A DNA stretch of 64,000 bases from contig JBGMEA010000026.1 in assembly GCA_041447245.1 (NCBI GenBank), positions 62,001 through 126,000 on the forward strand, given 5' to 3'. The notes beneath the pieces were generated by a model, which had not been told where the DNA came from, did no database searches, and worked only from the letters and a program-made list of their open reading frames with translations. Position 1 is the first letter of the stretch, and each line of letters begins with the position of its first letter. The position numbers and the translations under genes were made by a program. Positions 42,588-51,565 of the stretch are shown piece by piece. This stretch comes from JBGMEA01 sp041447245 (GTDB taxonomy: Bacteria > Bacillota > Clostridia > Eubacteriales > Anaerofustaceae).

Positions 42588-43697
42588 ATGAAAAAACTAC
42601 TCACTGTATTGCTTGCTGTTGCCCTCGTATTTTCGTTTGCGGGATGCAAAAGCAGCTCAAAAGGTTATGAACTTGCCCTTGTGACGGACATCGGAACAAT
42701 TGATGACCAATCATTTAACCAAGGCGCTTGGGAAGGCCTGAAAGCGTATGCGGAAGATAATAAAATCAGCTACAAATATTATCAGCCTACAGAAAAGTCT
42801 ACCGCCGCTTATCTTGATGCAATCACACTGGCTGTTGACGGAGGAGCAAAGGTTGTTGTTTGCCCCGGATATTTGTTTGAAAATGCTGTTTGGGAAGCTC
42901 AAACGATGTATCCGAAGGTAAACTTTGTATTGCTCGACGGCTCGCCGCACAATGTCACCGACTACACCACAATGGCAACGTTGGACGGCAGCGCTCCGGA
43001 CTATACGGTTGCGGACAACACTTATTCCATTTTCTATAAAGAACAGCAAGCCGGATTCCTTGCAGGTTATGCAGCTGTAAAAGACGGCTATACGAAACTC
43101 GGTTTTATGGGCGGAATTGCAGTGCCTGCAGTGATCCGTTACGGATATGGTTTTGTTCAGGGTGCAGAATATGCAGCGGAAGAAATGGGTGTAACCGGTA
43201 TTGAAATCAAATACAACTACACCGGAACGTTCAGTGCTTCGCCTGAAATTCAAGCAACTGCAGCAAGCTGGTTCACATCCGGCACGCAAGTCATCTTTGC
43301 ATGCGGCGGCGGAATCGGAAACTCCATTATGGCAGCTGCGGAAGCAAACAACGGAAAAGTAATCGGTGTTGACGTTGACCAATCCAGCCAGTCAAAAAGC
43401 GTTATCACTTCGGCCATGAAGGGCTTAACCGCTTCTGTATATGCAGCTTTGAAAGACTACTACAACGATCAATTCCCGGGCGGACAATCAGTCAGTCTCG
43501 GTGCGGATGTTGACGGCGTAGGGCTTCCGATGAGCTCTTCCAAATTCACGACATTTACACAAGCAGACTATGATAAAATATTTGACGCTTTGGCCAACAA
43601 TACAAACGGGATTGCCTCATCGATTCTTGATGATAAGAGCGCGGCCAGCGCTACGGCACTTCCTGTCAAAAATGTTAAAGTAATCCTTGTAAACTAG
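42588..43697 (+). CDS. BMP/PnrA-family nucleoside-binding lipoprotein
   Basis: A 369-residue extracytoplasmic substrate-binding lipoprotein. The signal peptide ends in the lipobox FSFAGC with Cys at residue 20. The mature part starts ALVTDIGTIDDQSFNQGAWEGL, the signature of the BMP (basic membrane protein, PnrA/TmpC/Med) family, which binds purine nucleosides for ABC import. No ATPase or permease gene follows; a strong terminator closes the unit. Confidence 0.93.
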   Translation: MKKLLTVLLAVALVFSFAGCKSSSKGYELALVTDIGTIDDQSFNQGAWEGLKAYAEDNKISYKYYQPTEKSTAAYLDAITLAVDGGAKVVVCPGYLFENAVWEAQTMYPKVNFVLLDGSPHNVTDYTTMATLDGSAPDYTVADNTYSIFYKEQQAGFLAGYAAVKDGYTKLGFMGGIAVPAVIRYGYGFVQGAEYAAEEMGVTGIEIKYNYTGTFSASPEIQATAASWFTSGTQVIFACGGGIGNSIMAAAEANNGKVIGVDVDQSSQSKSVITSAMKGLTASVYAALKDYYNDQFPGGQSVSLGADVDGVGLPMSSSKFTTFTQADYDKIFDALANNTNGIASSILDDKSAASATALPVKNVKVILVN

Positions 43698-43713
43698 TTT
43701 TACAAAAAGCATG

Positions 43714-43744
43714 AGAGCTGAGGCTTTGACCTCAGCTCTTTTTC
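43714..43744 (+). terminator. terminator of the BMP gene
   Basis: Perfect 10-bp stem AGAGCTGAGG/CCTCAGCTCT with a 6-nt loop and T-run. Confidence 0.92.
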
Positions 43745-43750
43745 ATTTTT

Positions 43751-43913
43751 CTATCATATAAAAAAGTAAAAAGTGCCCCAAAACTGAGACACTTTCCAGA
43801 CAGTAAAGTGGTTAGAATAGGATTATGCATTCATAAGGAGACCACTTTAACATATTGTATCACAGCAACTATCTGCAGTCAAACAGATCATTGCATCCAT
43901 GCCAAGATTCCAA
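43751..43913. mobile_element. possible decayed insertion-sequence end
   Basis: Between the BMP terminator and the cobT stop the sequence changes in style. It has four copies of AAAGTG or its complement, and a 9-bp inverted repeat TAAAGTGGT/ACCACTTTA (43804-43812, 43841-43849). It then has a GGAG-like site followed by TTG TAT CAC AGC, which reads like the first codons of a transposase and stops after about 20 codons. This looks like the remains of an IS terminus and leader, but I cannot name a family. Confidence 0.35.
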
Positions 43914-45002
43914 TTAAAATTTAAGATCATCGATTTTTTCGACATACTCCGTACTGCACATGCCTTGTTCGAACGTAAACATGTTCGCCATCATCGAATT
44001 GGCACAATCAATCGCAAAGAATGTAAACGGACATCCGCTGCCTTCACCCAAGCGCATGTTCATATAAAACATCGGTTTCAATCCCATTTCCATTTTAATG
44101 ATTTGATAACCGATCTCTTCGGTTACGTGAGATTCAATCATGTATTGTTTTGTCCTGTTATTGAGCAGAAATGCAACAAAAGCAGCAACAGAACTGATAT
44201 ACCCGTCTATCACGGCCGGAACACGATAATATGCAGATCCAATGAATACGCCGACCAATCCGGCAATATCAAGCCCACCAACCTTTGCAAGTGCATCAAT
44301 CGGGTCATTTTTATCGGGTTTGTTGATCTTCATTGCACGTTCCAACAAATCGATTTTACTTTGATAAGCTTCGTCTGTCAGTCCGGCACCTCTGCCTACC
44401 GCATGAGACGGCATGGTTCCAGTCAATGCACAGATCAGAGCAGTCGAACTGGAAGTATTTCCGATGCCCATTTCCCCGGTTCCGATCACCTGATATCCCT
44501 GATCCACCGCATCTTTAACGGCTTCTATTCCAACCATAATAGCCTGCAATGCTTCTTCATAGGACATTGCAGGACCTTCGGAAAAATCCGCCGTACCGCG
44601 TCGGATTTTTTTGTTGATGACATTCGGGTCATGAATGTCCCCGTCTACGCCGATGTCGTAGACAATCAAGTCAGAACCGGACACACGGGAAAACACCCCG
44701 ACGCCCGTCACATATTTGGAAAAACATTCCGTCATGGAAACCGTTACTTCTTTCGGCGCAGACGACACTCCCTTTGCAGTGATTCCATTATCCGCACTCA
44801 TCATAATGATACATTTCTTCTTCATATCATTTTTTGTCTTTCCGGTAATGGACGCCAGTTGGAGTGCGATTTCCTCCACACGTCCGAGACTCATCGGGAT
44901 TTTCAACAAAGATGCATTATATTCGGCAGCGACATTTTTTGCATCGATATCGACATCCCGAATTCCGTCCAGATATTGTTTGATTTGTTCTTTCAAATTC
45001 AT
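43914..45002 (-). CDS. cobT: nicotinate-nucleotide:dimethylbenzimidazole phosphoribosyltransferase
   Basis: Activates the lower-ligand base of cobalamin by transfer of ribose phosphate from nicotinate mononucleotide. A 362-residue protein, close to the usual length. Typical segments are IIMSADNGITAKGVSSAPKEVT, GVFSRVSGSDLIVYDIGVD, GEMGIGNTSSSTALICALTG, VGRGAGLTDE and GLDIAGLVGVFIGSAYYRVPAVIDGYIS. It is alone behind a cobalamin riboswitch, which suggests B12 salvage or remodelling, or that other cob genes are elsewhere. Confidence 0.95.
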   Translation of the reverse strand: MNLKEQIKQYLDGIRDVDIDAKNVAAEYNASLLKIPMSLGRVEEIALQLASITGKTKNDMKKKCIIMMSADNGITAKGVSSAPKEVTVSMTECFSKYVTGVGVFSRVSGSDLIVYDIGVDGDIHDPNVINKKIRRGTADFSEGPAMSYEEALQAIMVGIEAVKDAVDQGYQVIGTGEMGIGNTSSSTALICALTGTMPSHAVGRGAGLTDEAYQSKIDLLERAMKINKPDKNDPIDALAKVGGLDIAGLVGVFIGSAYYRVPAVIDGYISSVAAFVAFLLNNRTKQYMIESHVTEEIGYQIIKMEMGLKPMFYMNMRLGEGSGCPFTFFAIDCANSMMANMFTFEQGMCSTEYVEKIDDLKF

Positions 45003-45024
45003 TTTTATACCTCTTTCTTTGAAT

Positions 45025-45235
45025 AAAAAAAGCTTACGGATAACAATCCATAAGCTTTACCATGACTTATCGTTCTATCAGCAGGCAGGTCTCCTGACTC
45101 AGCATCATCGAAAACAGTGCGCCTTCCCTATTCGGTGGCTTCTGCACTTTTCTTCGCTTCACAGTGGCGGGTCCGTCCGGGATTCACACCCGATTCCCTA
45201 TTCTCCTTTTGCAAGGCACCTAAAAATATATTGAT
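45025..45235 (-). promoter_or_regulatory. cobalamin riboswitch with terminator, controlling cobT
   Basis: Read on the minus strand the leader has the conserved B12-box order: GGTGCC (45220 downward), GGGAATC...GGTG..GAATCC, then CGGACCCGCCACTGTGA, a later GCCAC and GGGAAGGC, and finally GATGCTGAGTCAGGAGACC with CTGCCTGC (ending near 45080). A terminator hairpin AGCTTA.GGAT/ATCC.TAAGCT (45030-45059) with a T-run follows, just before cobT. Binding of a cobalamin should promote termination. Confidence 0.95.
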
Positions 45236-45242
45236 TGATATA

Positions 45243-45271
45243 ATCATACAAAAAACCGTTTCATTTGTCAA
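45243..45271 (-). promoter_or_regulatory. promoter of the cobalamin riboswitch/cobT transcript
   Basis: Minus-strand TTGACA (45266-45271), 17-bp spacer, TATGAT (45243-45248), immediately upstream of the aptamer and next to the clpC terminator. Confidence 0.85.
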
Positions 45272-45275
45272 GCCC

Positions 45276-45304
45276 AAAAATCACCCGGTTGAATACCGGG
45301 TGAT
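45276..45304 (-). terminator. terminator of the clpC operon
   Basis: Perfect 10-bp stem ATCACCCGGT/ACCGGGTGAT with a 5-nt loop followed by TTTT on the minus strand. Confidence 0.92.
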
Positions 45305-45309
45305 CATTG

Positions 45310-47769
45310 TTAAATTCGTTTGAAGGATACGATTCCGTCGATTGCGTCAACCGTTACGGTATCACCGGGAGAAATCAGTCCCTTCAACATTTCTTCGCTC
45401 ATATTGTCTTCAATCTCTTTTTGTATTGTTCGTTTCAGCGGTCGAGCACCATACTGAAGGTTGGTTCCCGTTTTCGCAATATGCTCTTTGAGCGCATCGG
45501 TAAATGTCAGATGAATATCCAAAGCCGATGCACGTTTTGCAAACTGTCCAAGCAATACGTCAATAATCTGCGCAATATGTTTGTCTTCCAGTTTGTGGAA
45601 TACAATGATTTCATCGAGACGATTCAGGAACTCCGGTTTAAAAGTTCTGCGAAGTTCGTCCATGACGGTGTCTCTCATTTTGTCATATTCCGAATCAGGC
45701 GTTTCGCCGCTGCCCGTGAATCCGAGTGTGCTGTGTTTTTTGATTAAACTTGCACCGACATTCGAAGTCATGATCACAATCGTATTTTTAAAATCAACTG
45801 TTCTGCCCTGTCCGTCCGTGATACGACCGTCATCCAATATCTGAAGCAATATATTGAAAATATCGGGATGCGCTTTTTCAATCTCATCGAACAGAATAAC
45901 ACTGTATGGTTTTCTGCGGACTTTTTCTGTCAGCTGTCCGCCTTCATCGTACCCGACATATCCCGGAGGAGCTCCGATCAGTCTGGCTACCGTATGTTTT
46001 TCCATATATTCGGACATATCAAAACGGATAATCGCATCTTCCTGTCCGAATACTGCTTCGGCAAGTGCTTTACACAATTCAGTTTTGCCGACACCTGTCG
46101 GCCCCAAGAAGATGAAGGAACCGATAGGACGATTTGGATCTTTAAGTCCCACTCTGGAGCGCCTGACGGCTTTGGAAACGGCAGTAACCGCTTCGTCCTG
46201 ACCGATGACTCTTGCGTGCAGAATTTCTTCCAACTTCAACAGTTTTTCACTTTCTTCCTGTTTCAGTTTTTGCACAGGGATATTGGTCCAACTCGCCAGA
46301 ATCATCGCAATTTCATTTTCCGTTACTTTCGTGGATTGAGCCCCATCGTTTTTCTTGGTCCATTCCGATTTGATTTCCGCCAGTTTTTCTCTTGTTTCTT
46401 TTTGTTTGTCACGAACTTCCGCCGCTTTTTCGTAATCCTGCATTTTGATCAGTTCGACTTTTTCTTTTTCCAGATTGTCAACTTCTTTTTCCAGATCATT
46501 GACCTCCTGAGGGGCAGTCAACATACCCATCCGAACTTTTGATGCTGCTTCGTCCATCAGATCGATTGCTTTGTCCGGAAGGTATCGATCGGAAAGATAT
46601 CGATCGGAAAGCTCAACGGCAGCAATGATCGCATCATCCGTGATTTCCAGTTTATGGTGCGCTTCATACCGATCTCTGAGTCCCATCAAAATCTGAATTG
46701 CTTCTTCTTTGGTCGGTTCTTCTACTTTGACCGGTTGGAATCGACGTTCCAGCGCCGCGTCTTTTTCTATATGTTTTCTGTATTCGTCAAGCGTCGTTGC
46801 TCCGATAGCCTGAATTTCGCCGCGCGCCAAAGACGGTTTCAATATATTGGCCGCATCCATTGCCCCTTCAGCGGCGCCCGCGCCGATGATTGTATGCAGT
46901 TCATCGATAAAAAGAATGACATCTTTACGCTGTTTGATTTCATCAACCGTATCTTTCAGTCGTTCTTCAAACTCTCCGCGATATTTTGTTCCGGCAATCA
47001 TACCCGACAAATCCAGCGAAATTACTTTCTTATGCTTAATGGTTTCCGGTACATTCCCTTCGATAATGCGTTGCGCAAGACCTTCGGCTATTGCGGTTTT
47101 CCCGACTCCTGGTTCTCCGATCAAAACAGGATTGTTTTTGGTTCGTCTGGAAAGAATCTGAATTACCCGTTCAATTTCCTTGTCTCTTCCGACAACCGGA
47201 TCCAGATTATTTTCCTTTGCCAACTGAGTCAGGTCTTTCCCAAATTTATCGAGCATTTTCCCCTTTCCTTCAGCAGGTTTGGGGTCACTGTTTTTTTCGG
47301 ACTGAATTTCTTCCGGCATCGGATTTTTGCTTAATATATTTGCAATCATACTTTTCGCATATTCATATGTCAGTCCATACTTATTCAGCACTTTGGCGGC
47401 AACACCGTCTCCTTCTTTCAGGATACCCAGCAACAGATGTTCCGGACCGATGTATTTCTGCGACATCAAATTCGCTTCCAATACTGCAAACTCGGCAACA
47501 CTCTTCATACGGACACTGTACGGAAGACGATAATCACCGTCAATCGGAGTATAGCGGTTGACGACTTCGACAATTTCTTCTTTTACATTATCGTATGTTA
47601 CGCCCAGTGCGGACAAAGCCATTGCTGCAATATTTTCGCCGTGGAGCAGGATCGCCAGCAGCAAGTGCTCCGTTCCTATAAAATTATGACCAAGCTCCTT
47701 CGCTTCGGTCTGCGTCAGGTTAAACATAATATCCTGCGCTTTCGGGGTATATCTTTCAAATCCGGCCAT
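45310..47769 (-). CDS. clpC: ATP-dependent Clp protease ATP-binding subunit ClpC
   Basis: An 819-residue class I AAA+ unfoldase that feeds ClpP. The duplicated N-domain (FERYTPKAQDIMFNLTQTEAKELGHNFIGTEHLLLAIL) is followed by a first AAA domain (GEPGVGKTAIAEGLA), a middle region with a UVR-like coiled coil (DYEKAAEVRDKQKETREKL), and a second AAA domain (FLGPTGVGKTELCKALAE). The long frame starts earlier, but AAGGAGG before the ATG at 47769 and the mcsB stop 14 nt inside the upstream frame set the start. In Bacillus the McsA/McsB pair and arginine phosphorylation tag its substrates; that whole set is present. Confidence 0.97.
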   Translation of the reverse strand: MAGFERYTPKAQDIMFNLTQTEAKELGHNFIGTEHLLLAILLHGENIAAMALSALGVTYDNVKEEIVEVVNRYTPIDGDYRLPYSVRMKSVAEFAVLEANLMSQKYIGPEHLLLGILKEGDGVAAKVLNKYGLTYEYAKSMIANILSKNPMPEEIQSEKNSDPKPAEGKGKMLDKFGKDLTQLAKENNLDPVVGRDKEIERVIQILSRRTKNNPVLIGEPGVGKTAIAEGLAQRIIEGNVPETIKHKKVISLDLSGMIAGTKYRGEFEERLKDTVDEIKQRKDVILFIDELHTIIGAGAAEGAMDAANILKPSLARGEIQAIGATTLDEYRKHIEKDAALERRFQPVKVEEPTKEEAIQILMGLRDRYEAHHKLEITDDAIIAAVELSDRYLSDRYLPDKAIDLMDEAASKVRMGMLTAPQEVNDLEKEVDNLEKEKVELIKMQDYEKAAEVRDKQKETREKLAEIKSEWTKKNDGAQSTKVTENEIAMILASWTNIPVQKLKQEESEKLLKLEEILHARVIGQDEAVTAVSKAVRRSRVGLKDPNRPIGSFIFLGPTGVGKTELCKALAEAVFGQEDAIIRFDMSEYMEKHTVARLIGAPPGYVGYDEGGQLTEKVRRKPYSVILFDEIEKAHPDIFNILLQILDDGRITDGQGRTVDFKNTIVIMTSNVGASLIKKHSTLGFTGSGETPDSEYDKMRDTVMDELRRTFKPEFLNRLDEIIVFHKLEDKHIAQIIDVLLGQFAKRASALDIHLTFTDALKEHIAKTGTNLQYGARPLKRTIQKEIEDNMSEEMLKGLISPGDTVTVDAIDGIVSFKRI

Positions 47770-47782
47770 GGTATGATCCTCC

Positions 47783-48802
<1,020 letters not shown>

Positions 48803-48803
48803 A

Positions 48804-49328
48804 TCATTCTCCCGTCTCAGACTTCTGTTTTGTTTCTTCAGCGTCTTTCAGCAATCTTATAATATCACGATATTCCGCGGCCAATTCATAATTTTCATTT
48901 CCGATTGCTTCCTCCAGATTTTTCTGGAGCTCCGAAATTTCGCGTTTTACTTTTAATTCTTTTCCGCCTGTTTTTGCAATTTTTCCGGTATGTACAGTTC
49001 TTCCGTGAATCCTTTTAAGTAATGGTTCAATCTGTTCACCGAACGCCGAATAACACGCATCGCAGCCCAGTTTGGCACTTTTTTTAAATTCGTCCAAACT
49101 TCGGCCGCACACAGGACATCGGAGCGACTCTCCTGCTTCTTCCTGTGGCTGAGGTGTTTTTTCAATATTCATAAACCCGCTCAAAAACTTGGCAAAGTCA
49201 GCCTGATACAGGTTGAACGCTTCTTTGCTGGCACAATCTTCGCACAAGTGCAGTTCCGTTTTTTCTCCGTTGACAATTTTCGTCAGCTGCACGGTAGCTT
49301 CTTTTTCGTTGCAATTTTGACAAAGCAT
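48804..49328 (-). CDS. mcsA: McsA, zinc-binding activator of McsB
   Basis: A 174-residue adaptor. CxxC pairs are CQNC and CEDC in the first 35 residues and CPVC and CDAC in the middle, as in B. subtilis McsA. A C-terminal UVR-type coiled coil (KREISELQKNLEEAIGNENYELAAEYRDIIRLL) follows. It begins 2 nt after the transposase-derived gene and so shares its transcript. Confidence 0.95.
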   Translation of the reverse strand: MLCQNCNEKEATVQLTKIVNGEKTELHLCEDCASKEAFNLYQADFAKFLSGFMNIEKTPQPQEEAGESLRCPVCGRSLDEFKKSAKLGCDACYSAFGEQIEPLLKRIHGRTVHTGKIAKTGGKELKVKREISELQKNLEEAIGNENYELAAEYRDIIRLLKDAEETKQKSETGE

Positions 49329-49330
49329 AT

Positions 49331-50110
49331 TCAGTCCTCCAACCGATTGATAATTCTGTAAACTTCGCCCCTGTTGATGTTCAGCAGTTCCGAAATTTTA
49401 CGAATCGAAAATCCGGTATTCTTTCTGATTAGAATGACAAGAGATTCGCGCAGTTCCGCGTTTTCTCTTGCGTCGATTTCATTGAGCAGGATACGATTGG
49501 TCTGAAGAAAGCGTTCGATCAACCGATGGGCAATCTGTTGCATATTGGCAAAACAGTCGTCATAATAAAAATTTTCTCCGATGCTGGAAAACGTATATCG
49601 TGCGACCGCATCGGGATTCATATTAAAGGACTGCACAAACGCCAACACGGATGGCGGACGGGATTTCTCATCGGCATAATACCGATAAGAAGAGTATCCA
49701 TATTCGGACGGCTTCCCGCACAATCCTTCCAAAACAGGATTGTAATGAATATAACCGATAACCGAAACAATATCTGTGCTGCAAAGAATGGGGGTGCTTT
49801 TGAATCGATCCTGAAAAACGTGACCGCTGCGTGAATACTTTTTGTTAAAATACGCAGCATACGCCATATTAATTTTCTTCATCGATTCCGATAGCCCGGC
49901 GTCTTTCGGTCGAATCAGCAAGTTTGCTCTGTTGTCCAAAATACAATATGCATAAAAATCATATGCGTTATTTGTACTTTTTTCAAACAAGATATCGACC
50001 ATGGCTTGCTTGTCCTGATCATCGATAAATATATCTTCATTGTTGTTTCCGTTAATCAGCACATGGTACAGATCAAGCGGAGAAAAACATCGCTGAATTC
50101 GCGGAGACAT
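49331..50110 (-). CDS. domesticated REP-associated (Y1-type) transposase-like protein in the ctsR position
   Basis: A 259-residue protein of the Y1_Tnp/RAYT family. Family landmarks are DLYHVLINGNNNEDIF, SGHVFQDRFKSTPI and GYIHYNPVLEGL, which keeps the nucleophile-type Tyr (about residue 120). The HUH metal site, normally NHxHLL, reads NRANLL, so both histidines are lost and the protein cannot cut DNA in the usual way. The C-terminus carries an intact helix-turn-helix (SIRKISELLNINRGEVYRIINRL). It is first in the operon with mcsA, mcsB and clpC, with a 2-nt gap to mcsA, exactly where ctsR stands in related bacteria. I use the ATG at 50110, since AGGAGG is 8 nt away; the ATG at 50116 is only 2 nt away. 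A role as regulator of this operon is inferred. Confidence 0.75.
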   Translation of the reverse strand: MSPRIQRCFSPLDLYHVLINGNNNEDIFIDDQDKQAMVDILFEKSTNNAYDFYAYCILDNRANLLIRPKDAGLSESMKKINMAYAAYFNKKYSRSGHVFQDRFKSTPILCSTDIVSVIGYIHYNPVLEGLCGKPSEYGYSSYRYYADEKSRPPSVLAFVQSFNMNPDAVARYTFSSIGENFYYDDCFANMQQIAHRLIERFLQTNRILLNEIDARENAELRESLVILIRKNTGFSIRKISELLNINRGEVYRIINRLED

Positions 50111-50132
50111 TGCCATACCCTCCTATGAAATG

Positions 50133-50183
50133 AGTATATCACAGAGACGAAGATTTGACAATAGGAACCGACCCGTTTGTCAA
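50133..50183 (-). promoter_or_regulatory. clpC operon promoter with inverted-repeat operator
   Basis: Minus-strand -35 TTGTCA (50156-50161), 17-bp spacer, -10 TATACT (50133-50138). A perfect inverted repeat TTGACAA (50155-50161) and TTGTCAA (50177-50183), centres 22 bp apart, has one arm on the -35 box. No tandem CtsR box (GGTCAAA-NAN-GGTCAAA) and no CIRCE element is seen. Confidence 0.75.
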
Positions 50184-50237
50184 CGATTAACTATTTTTTA
50201 ATAAATATGCAATTAAGTATCAAAAAAATACAGTTTA

Positions 50238-50246
50238 TGTTACAAT
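50238..50246 (+). promoter_or_regulatory. purA extended -10 promoter
   Basis: TGT followed by TACAAT (50241-50246), 36 bp before the purA ATG, without a good -35. No purine riboswitch core or PurR box is obvious. Confidence 0.45.
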
Positions 50247-50281
50247 ACTAAACGGAAAAAAAGCATCATTCGGAGGTTATC

Positions 50282-51565
50282 ATGGCAAGTTTAGTCATTA
50301 TCGGCGCGCAATGGGGAGATGAAGGGAAAGGGAAAATCACCGATTATCTGACCGATAAAGCAGATGTGGTGGTACGTTATCAGGGAGGCAATAATGCGGG
50401 GCATACCGTCATTGCCAAAGGGGTAACTTATAAACTCCATTTGATTCCATCCGGGGTTGTACAAAATAAACCTTCGATTATCGGGACGGGAGTAGCGCTC
50501 GACCCGATTTGGCTGACTGAAGAAATGGGCACACTCAAAACGCAGGGACTGAGTTTTGAGCATTTATTGATCGATAAACGCACTCATCTGATTATGCCGT
50601 ATCACAAGCTGATGGATGCTTTAAATGAAAAAGCACTGGGGGACAAAGAAATTGGGACGACCAAGCGCGGTGTCGGCCCCTGCTATACAGACAAAACAAA
50701 ACGCATCGGAATTCGGGTTTGTGATTTACTGAACCCCGCCGTATTTTCGGAAAAACTGAAATTAAATTTAGAAAAAGTCAATTTGGAACTGAAAGAACTT
50801 TATGAAACGCCACCTCTGGCATTTCAGGAAATTTATGATGAATATCAAAAGGCTGCAGAACTGATCCGTCCTTATGTCACAGATGGCTCAGTAGTCATTA
50901 ATCAATATATCAAAAGCGGGAAAAAAGTGCTGTTTGAAGGAGCACAAGGTACTTTGCTCGACATCGATTACGGGACTTATCCGTTTGTCACTTCCTCCCA
51001 CCCAACTTCCGCAGGAGTCTGCATCGGTGCAGGAGTCGGGCCGACAACGATCAACGAAGTGGTGGGAATTGCAAAAGCTTACACCACGCGTGTCGGGAAA
51101 GGACCTTTCCCAACCGAACAGATCAATGAAACGGGTGACTTTTTAAGAGAAAAAGGCTTTGAATTCGGCACTACGACAGGCAGACCACGCAGATGCGGAT
51201 GGCTTGACATGGTGATTTTGAAATATTCCGCAAGGATCAACGGCCTGACCAGTATTGCGCTTACAAAACTGGATACATTGACGGGACTGAAAACGATCAA
51301 AATATGCACGGGGTATCGTTATCATGATGAAATCATCGAGGATTTCCCGCCCGAATTGGACGTTCTGGAAGAATGTGAACCGATCTATGAAGAATTTGAG
51401 GGGTGGGATGATGACATCACCGAAGCGAAATCCTTCGAAGATCTGTGCGCACCCGCAAAACAATACGTCCGCCGCATCGAAGAACTGTGCGGCGTCGCAA
51501 TCGGCATGATTTCCGTCGGACCGGACAGAGATCAAACGATTGTAACGACAACCTATTTTTCATGA
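50282..51565 (+). CDS. purA: adenylosuccinate synthetase
   Basis: A 427-residue enzyme of AMP synthesis: GTP-dependent condensation of IMP and aspartate. The N-terminal P-loop IIGAQWGDEGKGKITDYL, QGGNNAGHTV, TTKRGVGPCYTDK, FEGAQGTLLDIDYGTYPFVTSS and the C-terminal TTTGRPRRCGWLD and ITKLDTL-like (LTKLDTLTGL) segments are all present. CGGAGG ribosome site. Its stop overlaps the rsmI start (ATGA). Divergent from the clpC operon. Confidence 0.97.
   Translation: MASLVIIGAQWGDEGKGKITDYLTDKADVVVRYQGGNNAGHTVIAKGVTYKLHLIPSGVVQNKPSIIGTGVALDPIWLTEEMGTLKTQGLSFEHLLIDKRTHLIMPYHKLMDALNEKALGDKEIGTTKRGVGPCYTDKTKRIGIRVCDLLNPAVFSEKLKLNLEKVNLELKELYETPPLAFQEIYDEYQKAAELIRPYVTDGSVVINQYIKSGKKVLFEGAQGTLLDIDYGTYPFVTSSHPTSAGVCIGAGVGPTTINEVVGIAKAYTTRVGKGPFPTEQINETGDFLREKGFEFGTTTGRPRRCGWLDMVILKYSARINGLTSIALTKLDTLTGLKTIKICTGYRYHDEIIEDFPPELDVLEECEPIYEEFEGWDDDITEAKSFEDLCAPAKQYVRRIEELCGVAIGMISVGPDRDQTIVTTTYFS

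Noticed and set aside
43899..45026. 375-codon plus-strand open frame opposite cobT
   Set aside because: Antisense shadow of a fully conserved cobT; no motif, and it would run against the riboswitch leader.
45868..47561. Several plus-strand frames opposite clpC
   Set aside because: All overlap the conserved ClpC coding region on the other strand and show typical shadow composition.
50117..50280. CtsR box or CIRCE element upstream of the clpC operon
   Set aside because: I looked for GGTCAAA-NAN-GGTCAAA and for TTAGCACTC-N9-GAGTGCTAA on both strands; neither is present, only the inverted TTGACAA/TTGTCAA pair.
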